From: an uncultured Peptococcaceae bacterium
Lineage (GTDB): Bacteria > Bacillota > Peptococcia > Peptococcales > Peptococcaceae
Length of the DNA stretch: 64,000 bases
NCBI GenBank assembly: GCA_937976375.1
Contig: CALJRU010000031.1
Span: forward strand, 1 to 64,000
Direction of reading: 5' to 3'
Part shown: one piece after another, positions 51,158-59,115 of the stretch
Layout of the letters: each line of letters starts with the position of its first letter
How positions within the stretch are numbered: the first letter of the stretch is position 1
The notes under the pieces: generated by a model
Database searches by the model: none
Told to the model about the DNA's origin: nothing
What the model saw: the letters and a program-made list of their open reading frames with translations, nothing else
Made by a program: the position numbers and the translations under genes

Positions 51158-51667
51158 TTAACAGTCGATCAACAAGGGATATTTGTCTTTCGCCATCTGC
51201 CAAACAGCATCGCCAAAAAGACACAGCGTCACTGCCATGTCGTGATCGCGCAGCCACTCTTCAATAGTGTTCACCGCCACAGCCAGCGCCTCTTCCAACG
51301 GATAACCGTACACACCAGAAGAAATCAACGGAAACGCCACACTCTCACAGCCAGCCTGCTCAGCCAGCATCAGCGAACGCTGATAACAGCTGGTAAGCGC
51401 TGCCCGCTCGCCATGACTGCCGCCATACCACACCGGACCAACCGTGTGAATCACATAGCGTGCTGGCAGCTGGTAGCCCTTCGTAATCTTTGCCTTGCCC
51501 GTTGCACAGCCGCCAAGCGTCCGGCATTCTGCCAAAAGCTCCGGCCCCGCCGCGCGATGAATGGCGCCATCCACACCGCCACCGCCCAGCAGCGAGCGAT
51601 TCGCCGCATTGACAATGGCACAAACCTTCAATGTCGTAATATCTGCTTGGATCAATTTTAATGACAT
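51158..51667 (-). CDS. macrodomain protein, O-acetyl-ADP-ribose deacetylase-like
   Basis: Macrodomain enzyme of the YmdB/MacroD type that hydrolyses O-acetyl-ADP-ribose or removes ADP-ribose from acidic residues. The 169-residue product is a single domain with IVNAANRSLLGGGGVDGAIH (quoted in part; Asn and Asp at the active site), CATGKAKITKGYQLPA and the later SSGVYGYP loop. AAAGGA precedes the ATG at 51667. No clear terminator follows it before the pfl promoter. Confidence 0.92.
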   Translation of the reverse strand: MSLKLIQADITTLKVCAIVNAANRSLLGGGGVDGAIHRAAGPELLAECRTLGGCATGKAKITKGYQLPARYVIHTVGPVWYGGSHGERAALTSCYQRSLMLAEQAGCESVAFPLISSGVYGYPLEEALAVAVNTIEEWLRDHDMAVTLCLFGDAVWQMAKDKYPLLIDC

Positions 51668-51688
51668 ATCAATCGCATCCTTTCTCTG

Positions 51689-52129
51689 TTACAAAGCATC
51701 GCTAGGCTCAGGATCATAAAGTTCCATAGAAAATGTTATCATTCCGCCCTCGCCAGACAGTGAAAAAACATTATCGCCAGCTCTCAGCAAAATCTGAGAC
51801 ACCTGCCATTGTTTTCCATAATCATCTGCATCGACTAGTGACAATTCATCCATCATCAGCTGTTCGCCATCATTTTCAAGCCGCAATTCCGCATCACTAG
51901 AATTATTTGCATCCTCCAGTGCATAAGTATAACGCAGCATCACTTTACAATCCGCTTTCGCCGGAATGACCAAAATTTCATCGCCTTCAGGCATCAACAT
52001 TCGAGGTTCTCCTTGCCATGATACCATATATTGACCCGTTTCATTTTCCGTCTCCGATATACAGCCATTAAAAAGCAGAATCCCCATCAAAAATATAAAA
52101 CTCCATGCTGCACAACGTTTTCCTTTCAT
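51689..52129 (-). CDS. small putative lipoprotein
   Basis: Product unrecognised. The 146-residue protein from ATG 52129 has a hydrophobic signal (about 7-20) ending LLFNGC, a possible though non-ideal lipobox, then a beta-rich, acidic exported part with no known domain (mentions MVSWQGEP and LLRAGDNVFSLSGE). The likely fold is a beta-sandwich, by pattern only. AAGGA lies 11 bases upstream of this ATG; longer starts are possible. It is directly followed by the macrodomain gene (21 bases) and preceded by a degraded gene relic. Confidence 0.65.
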   Translation of the reverse strand: MKGKRCAAWSFIFLMGILLFNGCISETENETGQYMVSWQGEPRMLMPEGDEILVIPAKADCKVMLRYTYALEDANNSSDAELRLENDGEQLMMDELSLVDADDYGKQWQVSQILLRAGDNVFSLSGEGGMITFSMELYDPEPSDAL

Positions 52130-52190
52130 CAGGCCCACATTCCTTCCTTGTACAGGCAAATGATAACACCATTTCTTTCACTTCAATGAT

Positions 52191-52290
52191 CCATATCAAA
52201 AAAAATTACACTGTCATCGATTTTTCCAGCAGAATCGCCGTTTCCTGAACCCCCAGCAAAATCAGTATTTTTTTATATTTTATCAAAATC
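52191..52290 (-). pseudogene. frameshifted relic of the gene at 58.0-58.4 kb
   Basis: On the minus strand this stretch encodes KKILILLGVQETAILLEK, matching KKRLTLLGFQDTAVPLEK at the C-terminus of the 126-residue protein at 58044. The nucleotides that follow (ATCGATGACAGTG) are identical, but one A is missing from the A run, so the frame shifts to an early stop. No upstream part of the gene remains. It is a decayed paralog or duplicate end. Confidence 0.7.
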
Positions 52291-52347
52291 ATCCATCAAC
52301 AACCATCATTTCCTGCAAAACCATAGGTGATTCGCTTATGAATAAAC

Positions 52348-52376
52348 TTGTCACCCCCTACCGATTCTGCTACACT
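52348..52376 (+). promoter_or_regulatory. promoter of the 60-residue membrane protein gene
   Basis: TTGTCA (52348-52353) and TACACT (52371-52376) are 17 bases apart, 37 bases before the start. Confidence 0.55.
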
Positions 52377-52413
52377 GCCATCAAAGGAATAGACGCGAAA
52401 GGAGAACTCACAT

Positions 52414-52596
52414 ATGAAAAGGATCAAACGCACTCTAAAAAAATGGTTCCCCTGGACAAAAAAGGAATGGTTTATTCGGCTGGCACTGACAATAGCCGTA
52501 CTTGCCGTATTTCATTTTGAAAATACTGGTTTTTTAGGCAATAACGTGACCATCCCACTGCGATTGGCATTCATCATCATCATCTGGCTGATCTGA
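52414..52596 (+). CDS. 60-residue membrane protein
   Basis: Unrecognised small protein. It has a very basic, Trp-rich N-terminus (MKRIKRTLKKWFPWTKKEW) and two hydrophobic segments (about 21-36 and 46-60), ending at the membrane. AAAGGAG lies nine bases before the ATG, and a good promoter and a terminator bracket it, so it is probably a real gene. The basic amphipathic start could be membrane-active, but no bacteriocin or toxin family is recognised. Confidence 0.65.
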   Translation: MKRIKRTLKKWFPWTKKEWFIRLALTIAVLAVFHFENTGFLGNNVTIPLRLAFIIIIWLI

Positions 52597-52609
52597 ACAT
52601 CAACCATAC

Positions 52610-52641
52610 AAAATGCCCCGTTCTGCCAACGGGGCATTTTT
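52610..52641. terminator. bidirectional terminator
   Basis: AAAATGCCCCGTT and AACGGGGCATTTTT form a perfect stem around CTGCC. It serves the small membrane protein and the converging ABC permease. Confidence 0.9.
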
Positions 52642-52643
52642 AT

Positions 52644-55115
52644 TTATTCACTCATACGCAGCCGTTCCAGGAGCGCGCCATCATCTTCACATTGATGATA
52701 CACCGCAAGCGGTACATATACGCACAACATCACAACAAGCAAACAAGCTGCCAGCATCGGCAAAAGCGGCACCGAAAAGGCCACTCCCATATGGTTCATT
52801 GCCTGAAAGACAAGGACTGTCAGTGCCAAGCCAACGGTCGCGGTGAGAACAATAGAACCCAGCGCCACCAAGAGACCTTCCCGCATAAGCATCCCGCGCA
52901 GTTGAGCCGGTGTCATGCCCAGGCTTTCCATGACTGCAAAAGACACTCGGCGATGCTGAACATTGGCCGCCATGGTGTTGACATAGTTGAGCACACCCAC
53001 AACGAGGAGCAGCAATGCAATGGCTGCGCCGACTTCATTGAGATCGCCCTCGCTTGCCTGGATCGCTTCTTTTTCCTGCAACTGTGATTCATAGAACACA
53101 TCACTCAGGTCTGGCAGTTTTTCCAATGTTGACAACACCTGGCGTTCCACTACTGTGTCATAAGGCTCTGCATAGTGAACCGTGAAACTGAGAATCAATG
53201 GCGTCTGCACCAACGACTCCAGATAGCTTTCGCTGACAATGAAACACGGACCGATGTTGCGTGAGCTGGAGAGATAACCGTCACCGCTTTCAGCAGCAAG
53301 AGACAGCTGATGCGTCTCACCGTTCACCGTGAACGTTATCGGCGCTCCATCGGACACTGCATTTGGCAGCTGACTGCCGACCGCACTGACCAGGCAGCAT
53401 TCGCCCGACAGAAACCGCTGCTGATCGACCGGCTCCGCCAGCTGATTATTGATGTAATCAAATTCTTCGTCGTCGATGGCTTTGATCATCCCATAATACC
53501 GTGACGGATCAGAGCGATAGTCAGCCAGCACCTCATCATAAACAAGATACGGCCGCGAGTCGCAGTAACCTTTCAGCCACTGCGCCATAAACGCCTCATC
53601 GTTCACGATGATGGGCACACCACGCACAGCGTGCACCGCCTCCACACCATCGATGCCTGCAATGTCCTCAACAATGGATTCTTCCAGCAGCGCCTGATAA
53701 GATTGGACATTTTCCGACGTCCCGCTGTCGTTGCGCACAATCATGTCGGCGTTCCAATAAAGCGGCATGACATTACGCTCCCCTTGGCTGCTGATGATGG
53801 TCGTCAAACACAGAAAAACCGTCAAGCTGATGGACAATGACAGCAACACCACCAACGTTTTGCGGCGATCTTTGCGCAGCTGATCCAGCGCCATCCCCCA
53901 CAGCAAACGACGATGACGACGTGCCCGAAAGGATACATGATTTGGCATAGCACCACGCACCGCTTCCAAAGGCGAAACATTGGCTGTCATGCGCAACGGC
54001 GCACACATGCCAAGCACAACGGCCATCCCTACGCAAACCACCGTCAGCACAAGCACGAGCGGCTGAAACTGAGTGGTGATCAGTGATTCGGTAAACTGCA
54101 TTGCCTGAAGCAGCTCAGGCACGATGCAAAGTGCCGTCACCGCGCCCAATGCCAAGCCGATGACCATTGCCAGCACGATGACGCCCAACAACTGATGCAT
54201 CAAAAGCCGTATCAGTTGGCGCTGTGTCATGCCAAGGGTTTGCAGCAGGCCATAGTAACGCGTTTTTCCGGTTGCAGACAAATAAAAAATATTGTAAACC
54301 AAGAGCGCAGCGCTCAAACAAACAATGGCACTCAAACCGATAACGCCGAGCAATACTTTCCAGGAATTTTCTATATAAGCATGCGCCTGAAACGACTGAT
54401 TGCCCTGAAGTGACAAGCCTTCCTGCAAATCCTGAAGGGTCGACGGCAGCACATAATTCTCTGCCAATTTGACAAGGAGAAAGCCGCTGTCGTCCAGCGT
54501 GAAACCAGATACATCAAAAAACGCACGTGACACAAAAATCGGCGACGTGTCACCATACCCTTCCCAAATGCCGCTGATGGTGAAGGCTTTGGTCATCATA
54601 CCCGCGTTGGTTTCAACTGTGGCTTGGAAGATGTCCCCAAGGCCAAGATGGTCCAGGCCGCACTGTGCCAAAGCATCACGGCTGACCATCACCTCATTGG
54701 CCGCCTGGGGATAATGCCCCTGCTGAGCCGTGATGACCTGATCCCGCTGAACGTTCCACAACGTCTCATCGTACCAGATGAGACCGACACTCACGGTGTC
54801 ATCCGCCTCGGTGCTTTGAATGACACCACTGTAGCAGCCTGCCCCCACACTTTCCACACGATCGTTGTCCAATAGTGCCTGCTGCTGTGCCATGGTGAAT
54901 CCATTGACCACGGCAACATCATAATCTGCGCCATACAAACGTGCATCCTGCAGGCGTCCCAACTGCAGATAACTGATCCCTGTCGTAAAAACGCTGAACA
55001 CCAACAGCGTCGCCAAAGCTATGGTGATCAATAAAATGGCCACACCGCGTCGGTTGGCCCGGCGTTGATTCTTCGCCATCCGAACAATGATGGCACGGTT
55101 GTTATTTGCCAGCAT
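52644..55115 (-). CDS. ABC transporter permease, FtsX/MacB type
   Basis: Permease of a type VII ABC system. The product is 823 residues, with an N-terminal span (about 24-46), a large extracellular domain (about 50-250), three spans (about 260-390), a second span pair and external domain, and three C-terminal spans (about 700-815): two FtsX-like halves in tandem. This duplicated form with the two-component system nearby suggests a peptide-antibiotic detoxification or sensing module. The start is ATG 55115, after GGTGG; longer frames have no site. It overlaps the ATPase gene by 14 bases. Confidence 0.88.
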   Translation of the reverse strand: MLANNNRAIIVRMAKNQRRANRRGVAILLITIALATLLVFSVFTTGISYLQLGRLQDARLYGADYDVAVVNGFTMAQQQALLDNDRVESVGAGCYSGVIQSTEADDTVSVGLIWYDETLWNVQRDQVITAQQGHYPQAANEVMVSRDALAQCGLDHLGLGDIFQATVETNAGMMTKAFTISGIWEGYGDTSPIFVSRAFFDVSGFTLDDSGFLLVKLAENYVLPSTLQDLQEGLSLQGNQSFQAHAYIENSWKVLLGVIGLSAIVCLSAALLVYNIFYLSATGKTRYYGLLQTLGMTQRQLIRLLMHQLLGVIVLAMVIGLALGAVTALCIVPELLQAMQFTESLITTQFQPLVLVLTVVCVGMAVVLGMCAPLRMTANVSPLEAVRGAMPNHVSFRARRHRRLLWGMALDQLRKDRRKTLVVLLSLSISLTVFLCLTTIISSQGERNVMPLYWNADMIVRNDSGTSENVQSYQALLEESIVEDIAGIDGVEAVHAVRGVPIIVNDEAFMAQWLKGYCDSRPYLVYDEVLADYRSDPSRYYGMIKAIDDEEFDYINNQLAEPVDQQRFLSGECCLVSAVGSQLPNAVSDGAPITFTVNGETHQLSLAAESGDGYLSSSRNIGPCFIVSESYLESLVQTPLILSFTVHYAEPYDTVVERQVLSTLEKLPDLSDVFYESQLQEKEAIQASEGDLNEVGAAIALLLLVVGVLNYVNTMAANVQHRRVSFAVMESLGMTPAQLRGMLMREGLLVALGSIVLTATVGLALTVLVFQAMNHMGVAFSVPLLPMLAACLLVVMLCVYVPLAVYHQCEDDGALLERLRMSE

Positions 55116-55797
55116 CGTGGTCACCACCTTCGACAATGCGCCCGTCTCGCATCTCCACGATTCGATCGGCCAGCTGCGCAATATCCAAGTCGTGGGTCAC
55201 AACGACCAGCGTTTGCCGCAACTGTTCCGACAAAACCTTCATAAGGCCGAGCACCTCATGGCTGGTTTGTGTATCCAAGCTGCCGGTGGGTTCATCAGCA
55301 AGAATCAGCGCCGGACGAATCGCAAGCGCACGCGCAATAGCCACACGCTGCTGTTCACCGCCGGAAAGCTGCGCTGGCATCATGGTACGCTTGTCAGCAA
55401 TGTGCAGCTTTTCCAGCAGATACATAATGAACGCTTCATCAATGGATGTACCATCCAGCGCCAGCGGAAAGATGACATTGTCATACACGGTTAAATCAGG
55501 AATCAAATTGAACTGCTGAAAGATAAAGCCCACGCGACGACGGCGAAAAAGCGCCAGCTGTGTGCGATTCATGCTGTGCAGCTCATTACCATCAACAATG
55601 ATCTCTCCAGCCGTCGGCCCATCCAACCCACCAAGCAGATGCAGCAGCGTCGACTTCCCGCAGCCTGATTTTCCGATGATGGCTGTAAAGCTGCCTGGCT
55701 GCACGGCAAAATTGATATTGTCCAATGCGTGCACAGGCACTTCCCCGCTTTGATAGATCTTGCTCAGATTTTTTGTTTGTACAATCGGCGTTGTCAT
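55102..55797 (-). CDS. ABC transporter ATP-binding protein, MacB/LolD type
   Basis: ATPase of the same exporter. The 231-residue product has Walker A GKSGCGKST (about 42-50), Q loop in FQQFNLIP, signature LSGGEQQR, Walker B LILADEPTG and the switch His in VVTHDL. The FQQFNL form is characteristic of the MacB/LolD/BceA group. GGGGGA precedes the ATG at 55797. It follows a promoter with a probable response-regulator site. Confidence 0.93.
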   Translation of the reverse strand: MTTPIVQTKNLSKIYQSGEVPVHALDNINFAVQPGSFTAIIGKSGCGKSTLLHLLGGLDGPTAGEIIVDGNELHSMNRTQLALFRRRRVGFIFQQFNLIPDLTVYDNVIFPLALDGTSIDEAFIMYLLEKLHIADKRTMMPAQLSGGEQQRVAIARALAIRPALILADEPTGSLDTQTSHEVLGLMKVLSEQLRQTLVVVTHDLDIAQLADRIVEMRDGRIVEGGDHDAGK

Positions 55798-55824
55798 AAA
55801 AGTCTCCCCCTTTCATTTGTTTTT

Positions 55825-55859
55825 AGTGTAGACAAGAACAATCACAAACCGTTCACAAA
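55825..55859 (-). promoter_or_regulatory. response-regulator-type direct repeat and promoter
   Basis: On the minus strand TTTGTGA-ACGG-TTTGTGA (55859-55842) is a perfect direct repeat with an 11-base period, followed at 11 bases by TACACT (55825-55830). No -35 is visible; the second half-repeat lies where the -35 should be. OmpR-family regulators often activate from such repeats. The neighbouring two-component system is the obvious candidate. Confidence 0.65.
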
Positions 55860-55888
55860 AAAAGAAAATCACAAAACTGTGATTTTCT
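55857..55888 (-). terminator. terminator overlapping the end of the histidine kinase gene
   Basis: AGAAAATCACA and TGTGATTTTCT form a perfect 11-pair stem followed by TTTTTT. Its first arm and loop include the last codons and stop of the kinase gene. Confidence 0.88.
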
Positions 55889-56804
55889 CTGACTCATTCG
55901 GCAAATTCAGGGTAAACACGCTGCCCTGCCCAGGTGTAGAATGAACGTCTATGTAGCCACCCTGCAGCGCCACAATTTTTCGCGCCACATAGAGCCCCAA
56001 GCCAGCCCCTTCGCTGTTGTGTACTTCCGGCTCACGATAAAAACGCGTAAAGATGGCGCCTTGGTGTGATGGATCAATGCCACGGCCATTGTCACGCACG
56101 TGAATCTGCGTAAACATCGGCAGCCTCTGCACAGTGAGCATCACTTGCCCGCCTGGCGCCGTATATTTCACAGCATTGTCCAACAAATTATACAGTGCTT
56201 CCGCGGTCCATTTTCGATCATGCGACAAAACCAGCGTATCATCAGCCTCAACGCTCAGCGTGATATGCTTTTGCTCCGCCTTAGGCACCACCGCCGCCAT
56301 GGCGTCAGCCAGCGTGTCCATGAGCAGCACTGACTGCTTATGAATCTGCACAGCACCCGTTTCCAATCTGGAAATTTTCACCATGTCTTCAAGAAGAAAT
56401 TGCAGTTTGTCCACCTGCTTCTCCATTTTCGGCAAAAGATCCGCCGTTTCAGCGTCACCTTCCATCTGTTCCAGATAGAGGCAGATGTTAGCCAATGGTG
56501 TCTTTGTCTGATGAGAAATGTCGGCGACCAGCGCCTTGATGCTTTCTTTTTCATCGGTTAACGCCGTTCGTTCCTGCTTCAAGACCTGTGACAGACGCAG
56601 CAAGCGCTCATTCGTATGTCCCCAAAGATCATCATTAGCAGCAATTGCTCCATTCAGAGACTTCCCGTCCAAAATATCGCCAATGGCTTCGTCCAACTGC
56701 TGCGCATAATGATAAACATCTTTCTGCATGCGCCGACAACGCAGCCACTGCCACAACGCAGCGCTGAAACACAGCAAGCCGAATGCCAACGCCATCATTT
56801 CCAT
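55869..56804 (-). CDS. sensor histidine kinase, minimal sensor
   Basis: Two-component kinase, probably regulating the neighbouring ABC exporter. The 311-residue product has one clear N-terminal membrane span (about 5-20), almost no external part, a helical linker, the dimerisation/H-box ADISHQTKTPL, and the ATPase domain with NLLDNAVKY, DNGRGID and GAGLGLYVA. Such kinases with little sensory part often rely on an ABC permease as sensor (BceS-type), though those typically have two spans. The start ATG overlaps the regulator gene by ten bases. Its end is embedded in a terminator. Confidence 0.9.
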   Translation of the reverse strand: MEMMALAFGLLCFSAALWQWLRCRRMQKDVYHYAQQLDEAIGDILDGKSLNGAIAANDDLWGHTNERLLRLSQVLKQERTALTDEKESIKALVADISHQTKTPLANICLYLEQMEGDAETADLLPKMEKQVDKLQFLLEDMVKISRLETGAVQIHKQSVLLMDTLADAMAAVVPKAEQKHITLSVEADDTLVLSHDRKWTAEALYNLLDNAVKYTAPGGQVMLTVQRLPMFTQIHVRDNGRGIDPSHQGAIFTRFYREPEVHNSEGAGLGLYVARKIVALQGGYIDVHSTPGQGSVFTLNLPNESEKITVL

Positions 56805-57457
56805 AAATATCCCATCCCATACACATTTGAAATATAGGTGTGCGACGCGTCCTCCAGCTTTTTGCGCAGCCGGCCAATGTTCACCGCCAGCGCATGACGG
56901 TCGCTCAATTCCACACCCACATCCCAGAGCGCATCCAGCATCACCTGATAAGTCAACAACTGGCCCTTATGGTCAATCAAAAGACGCAGTAATTTTTGCT
57001 CCGTTGGCGTTAAACACGCACTCTCTCCATTGCGTGTCACTTTGCCAAGATCGAAATCGATGACCAAATACCCATCATCCACGACGGATTCTGATTGAGG
57101 CGTACGACCCAAGGCCACCGCCATTTTCGCCAGCAGCACCTTCATAGAAAATGGCTTTGTCACATAATCGTCAGCACCCAATGCATAACCGGTGAGCACG
57201 TCCTCTTCCAAATCCCGCGCTGAGAGAAAAATCACTGGCACCGTGCGCCGCGCCTTGAGCCAGCGGCAAAACTGAAAGCCGTCGCCATCGGGCAGATTAA
57301 CGTCACAAATTGCCAAGTCAAGTCTGCTGTCATCAAGCAGCGCCTGTGCATCAGCCATGGTCTGAGCCGACAACACCCGATGCCCTGCCTGTGCCAACGC
57401 TGCAGTGATGCTCTCATTGAGCGTAAAGTCGTCTTCCAACACCAAAATCATCGCCAT
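56795..57457 (-). CDS. OmpR-family response regulator
   Basis: DNA-binding partner of the kinase. The 220-residue product has a receiver domain (about 3-115) with acidic pair D9/D10, phosphoacceptor D52 in AICDVNLPDGDG, the switch Ser79 and K101 in YVTKPFS, and a C-terminal winged helix (about 125-218) with LTPTEQKLL and NIGRLRKKL. The start is ATG 57457, ten bases after GGAG; a GTG at 57466 lies too close. It overlaps the MGMT-like gene only if that longer start is used. Confidence 0.92.
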   Translation of the reverse strand: MAMILVLEDDFTLNESITAALAQAGHRVLSAQTMADAQALLDDSRLDLAICDVNLPDGDGFQFCRWLKARRTVPVIFLSARDLEEDVLTGYALGADDYVTKPFSMKVLLAKMAVALGRTPQSESVVDDGYLVIDFDLGKVTRNGESACLTPTEQKLLRLLIDHKGQLLTYQVMLDALWDVGVELSDRHALAVNIGRLRKKLEDASHTYISNVYGMGYLWK

Positions 57458-57462
57458 CGCCG

Positions 57463-57951
57463 TCACTCTCCCGCTTCAAAATCAAACAATGCCGCTTCGT
57501 AGTTCTGGACATAATAGCGCAAGTTTTTTCGTCCGCGAACGATGATGGTGTGGCCTTCGGCTTCCAATTTTTCCTGCTGTGCCGCCACGCCGCCGGGATA
57601 TTTTGGATTGAGTTCTCCCTTGGCTTTCAGGGTGCGCCAATAAGGCGTTTCGTCTTCTTCCCGCTGCGCACTGGCCCAGGCCGCAATGGAAACAAAGATG
57701 CCTGCTGTAATTGGTTCGGTAAAGTCGGCATCGTTGTGACGCGCAAAGTAAGCGCGCAGCTCGCCCACGGTCGTCAGTTTTCCCGAAGGCACGCGTTTCA
57801 TCATGGCATCATAGGCCAGCGGCGGTGCGAAATACATCCGCTCACCGCCATACTTGGCGATGGTCTTTTCGTCGGTTACAATCTGCACCTTTGGCATGTC
57901 TTTGTTGTCATGCAGCATGGCATTAAAATCTTTCTTGTCTTCGTTGGCCAT
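57463..57951 (-). CDS. MGMT-like (alkyltransferase-like) protein lacking the active cysteine
   Basis: The 162-residue product matches the DNA-binding domain of O6-alkylguanine methyltransferases (MMKRVPSGKLTTVGEL and later NPKYPGG), with PYWR in the position of the PCHR active site. It has no cysteine at all, so it cannot transfer alkyl groups; it is closest to alkyltransferase-like proteins (ATL), which flag lesions for nucleotide excision repair. AGGAGG precedes the ATG. It begins the transcript of the two-component system, an unexpected partner. Confidence 0.8.
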   Translation of the reverse strand: MANEDKKDFNAMLHDNKDMPKVQIVTDEKTIAKYGGERMYFAPPLAYDAMMKRVPSGKLTTVGELRAYFARHNDADFTEPITAGIFVSIAAWASAQREEDETPYWRTLKAKGELNPKYPGGVAAQQEKLEAEGHTIIVRGRKNLRYYVQNYEAALFDFEAGE

Positions 57952-57974
57952 ACGACCACCTCCTTGTTGCCCTC

Positions 57975-58003
57975 AGCATAGCAAATGCACAACCGTCCAG
58001 CAA
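57975..58003 (-). promoter_or_regulatory. promoter of the MGMT-like/two-component operon
   Basis: TTGCTG (57998-58003) and TATGCT (57975-57980) are 17 bases apart, with a TG extension before the -10. Confidence 0.55.
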
Positions 58004-58043
58004 TGAGACAGTTTGAAAAAGTGCACAACACCGCAAACTTATT

Positions 58044-58424
58044 TTATTGCACATTGACAAAAATTGCACTGTCATCGATTTTCTCAAGCGGAACAGCCGT
58101 GTCTTGAAATCCCAGCAAGGTCAATCGCTTTTTGTCCTGAACGATATAGCCAATGGTCGTCTGGTCGTCAGCAGTGAGTGCATAGATGCCAGAGTCGTTG
58201 TCTTTTTCAATGGTTTCATAGCTGCCATCTTCGCGAACGCCTGCCTGGTTGTAAATGGTGAAGCGATCTTGCTGAAGGACCACGTATAGATTGTTTATAT
58301 CCGGTTCATTGCCAGCGCTGTACGTCCCCAGCGGGCTGTAATGCAGCGTTGTAAAATGTCCAAGCATGAAAATACCTATTGCTGCGACGATCACGCCAAT
58401 TATCTTAACCACTTTCTTGCTCAT
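58044..58424 (-). CDS. small exported or membrane-anchored protein, unknown
   Basis: No family recognised. The 126-residue product from ATG 58424 (AAGG eight bases upstream) has a basic start and one N-terminal membrane span (about 5-25), then a polar, probably beta-rich domain (mentions SGIYALTADDQTTIGY and VPLEKIDDSAIF). There is no lipobox. It stands alone between the flavodoxin-like gene and the MGMT-like operon. A decayed copy of its end lies 6 kb away at 52.2 kb, so the gene has been duplicated in this region. Confidence 0.7.
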   Translation of the reverse strand: MSKKVVKIIGVIVAAIGIFMLGHFTTLHYSPLGTYSAGNEPDINNLYVVLQQDRFTIYNQAGVREDGSYETIEKDNDSGIYALTADDQTTIGYIVQDKKRLTLLGFQDTAVPLEKIDDSAIFVNVQ

Positions 58425-58481
58425 AGGTTTCACCTTCCTTAGATTTTCAAGCATTCTTCAGCATAGAGATACCAGCAGTCA

Positions 58482-59069
58482 TCAATCGTCCGCGTAAAGA
58501 TTTTTACCAAACCGATAGGCTTCCTGCAAATGAGAGGTGGCAGCAATTTGAGAAGGCCCATTGGTGTCGCCACAGCCGCCAGCCAGCAGCCGGCCCTTGT
58601 CGTGAAAGCCAATGTAATTCACAACCGCCCATTGGTAGTACCGTTCCGCCTGTTCGAACGTCCAAAAATAATCGTCGGCGGCAGTCATCAATAAGACACT
58701 GTCGTGCACAGGATAACGTTCATAGCGTCCTTTCGGCGGATTCGGATCCTCCTCCGCCAGGCAATAGAAGCGTTCGATGAAAGCTTTGAGCCGCGACGAG
58801 ATGGTCCAGAAATACAGCGGCGAAGCAAACGCCACGCAATCGGCCGCTTTGATTTTTGGTGCCAGCTCATTAAACGCATCTTTTTGCACGCATGGTTTTC
58901 CATAGCGGCAGGCGTTGCAGCCAAGACAACCGCGCACCTCCTGTTTCATCAGGGACACGAACTCCACCTGATGGCCTGCGTCGCGCGCGCCTTGAGCAAA
59001 ATGCGCCACCAACTGAGCGGTGCTGCCTTGCGGGCGGCCGCCGCCTTGCACAACAAGGATCTTTTTCAT
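58482..59069 (-). CDS. flavodoxin-like NAD(P)H FMN reductase
   Basis: FMN-binding reductase of the iron-sulfur flavoprotein/NADPH-dependent FMN reductase family. The 195-residue product starts KKILVVQGGGRPQGSTAQL with the FMN phosphate loop, has a cysteine motif CLGCNACRYGKPC (C-x2-C-x2-C-x5-C type) and ASPLYFWTISS. Some members with these cysteines bind a 4Fe-4S cluster, others do not. GGAC-type site AAAGGA precedes the ATG. The ATG overlaps an in-frame TGA that would end the queH frame if the repeat-array stop were absent, implying ancestral coupling with queH. Confidence 0.85.
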   Translation of the reverse strand: MKKILVVQGGGRPQGSTAQLVAHFAQGARDAGHQVEFVSLMKQEVRGCLGCNACRYGKPCVQKDAFNELAPKIKAADCVAFASPLYFWTISSRLKAFIERFYCLAEEDPNPPKGRYERYPVHDSVLLMTAADDYFWTFEQAERYYQWAVVNYIGFHDKGRLLAGGCGDTNGPSQIAATSHLQEAYRFGKNLYADD

Positions 59070-59115
59070 GCGTCCTTTCCCCTTTCTTCTGCCGTTTTTG
59101 CTGCCACAGGCGACT

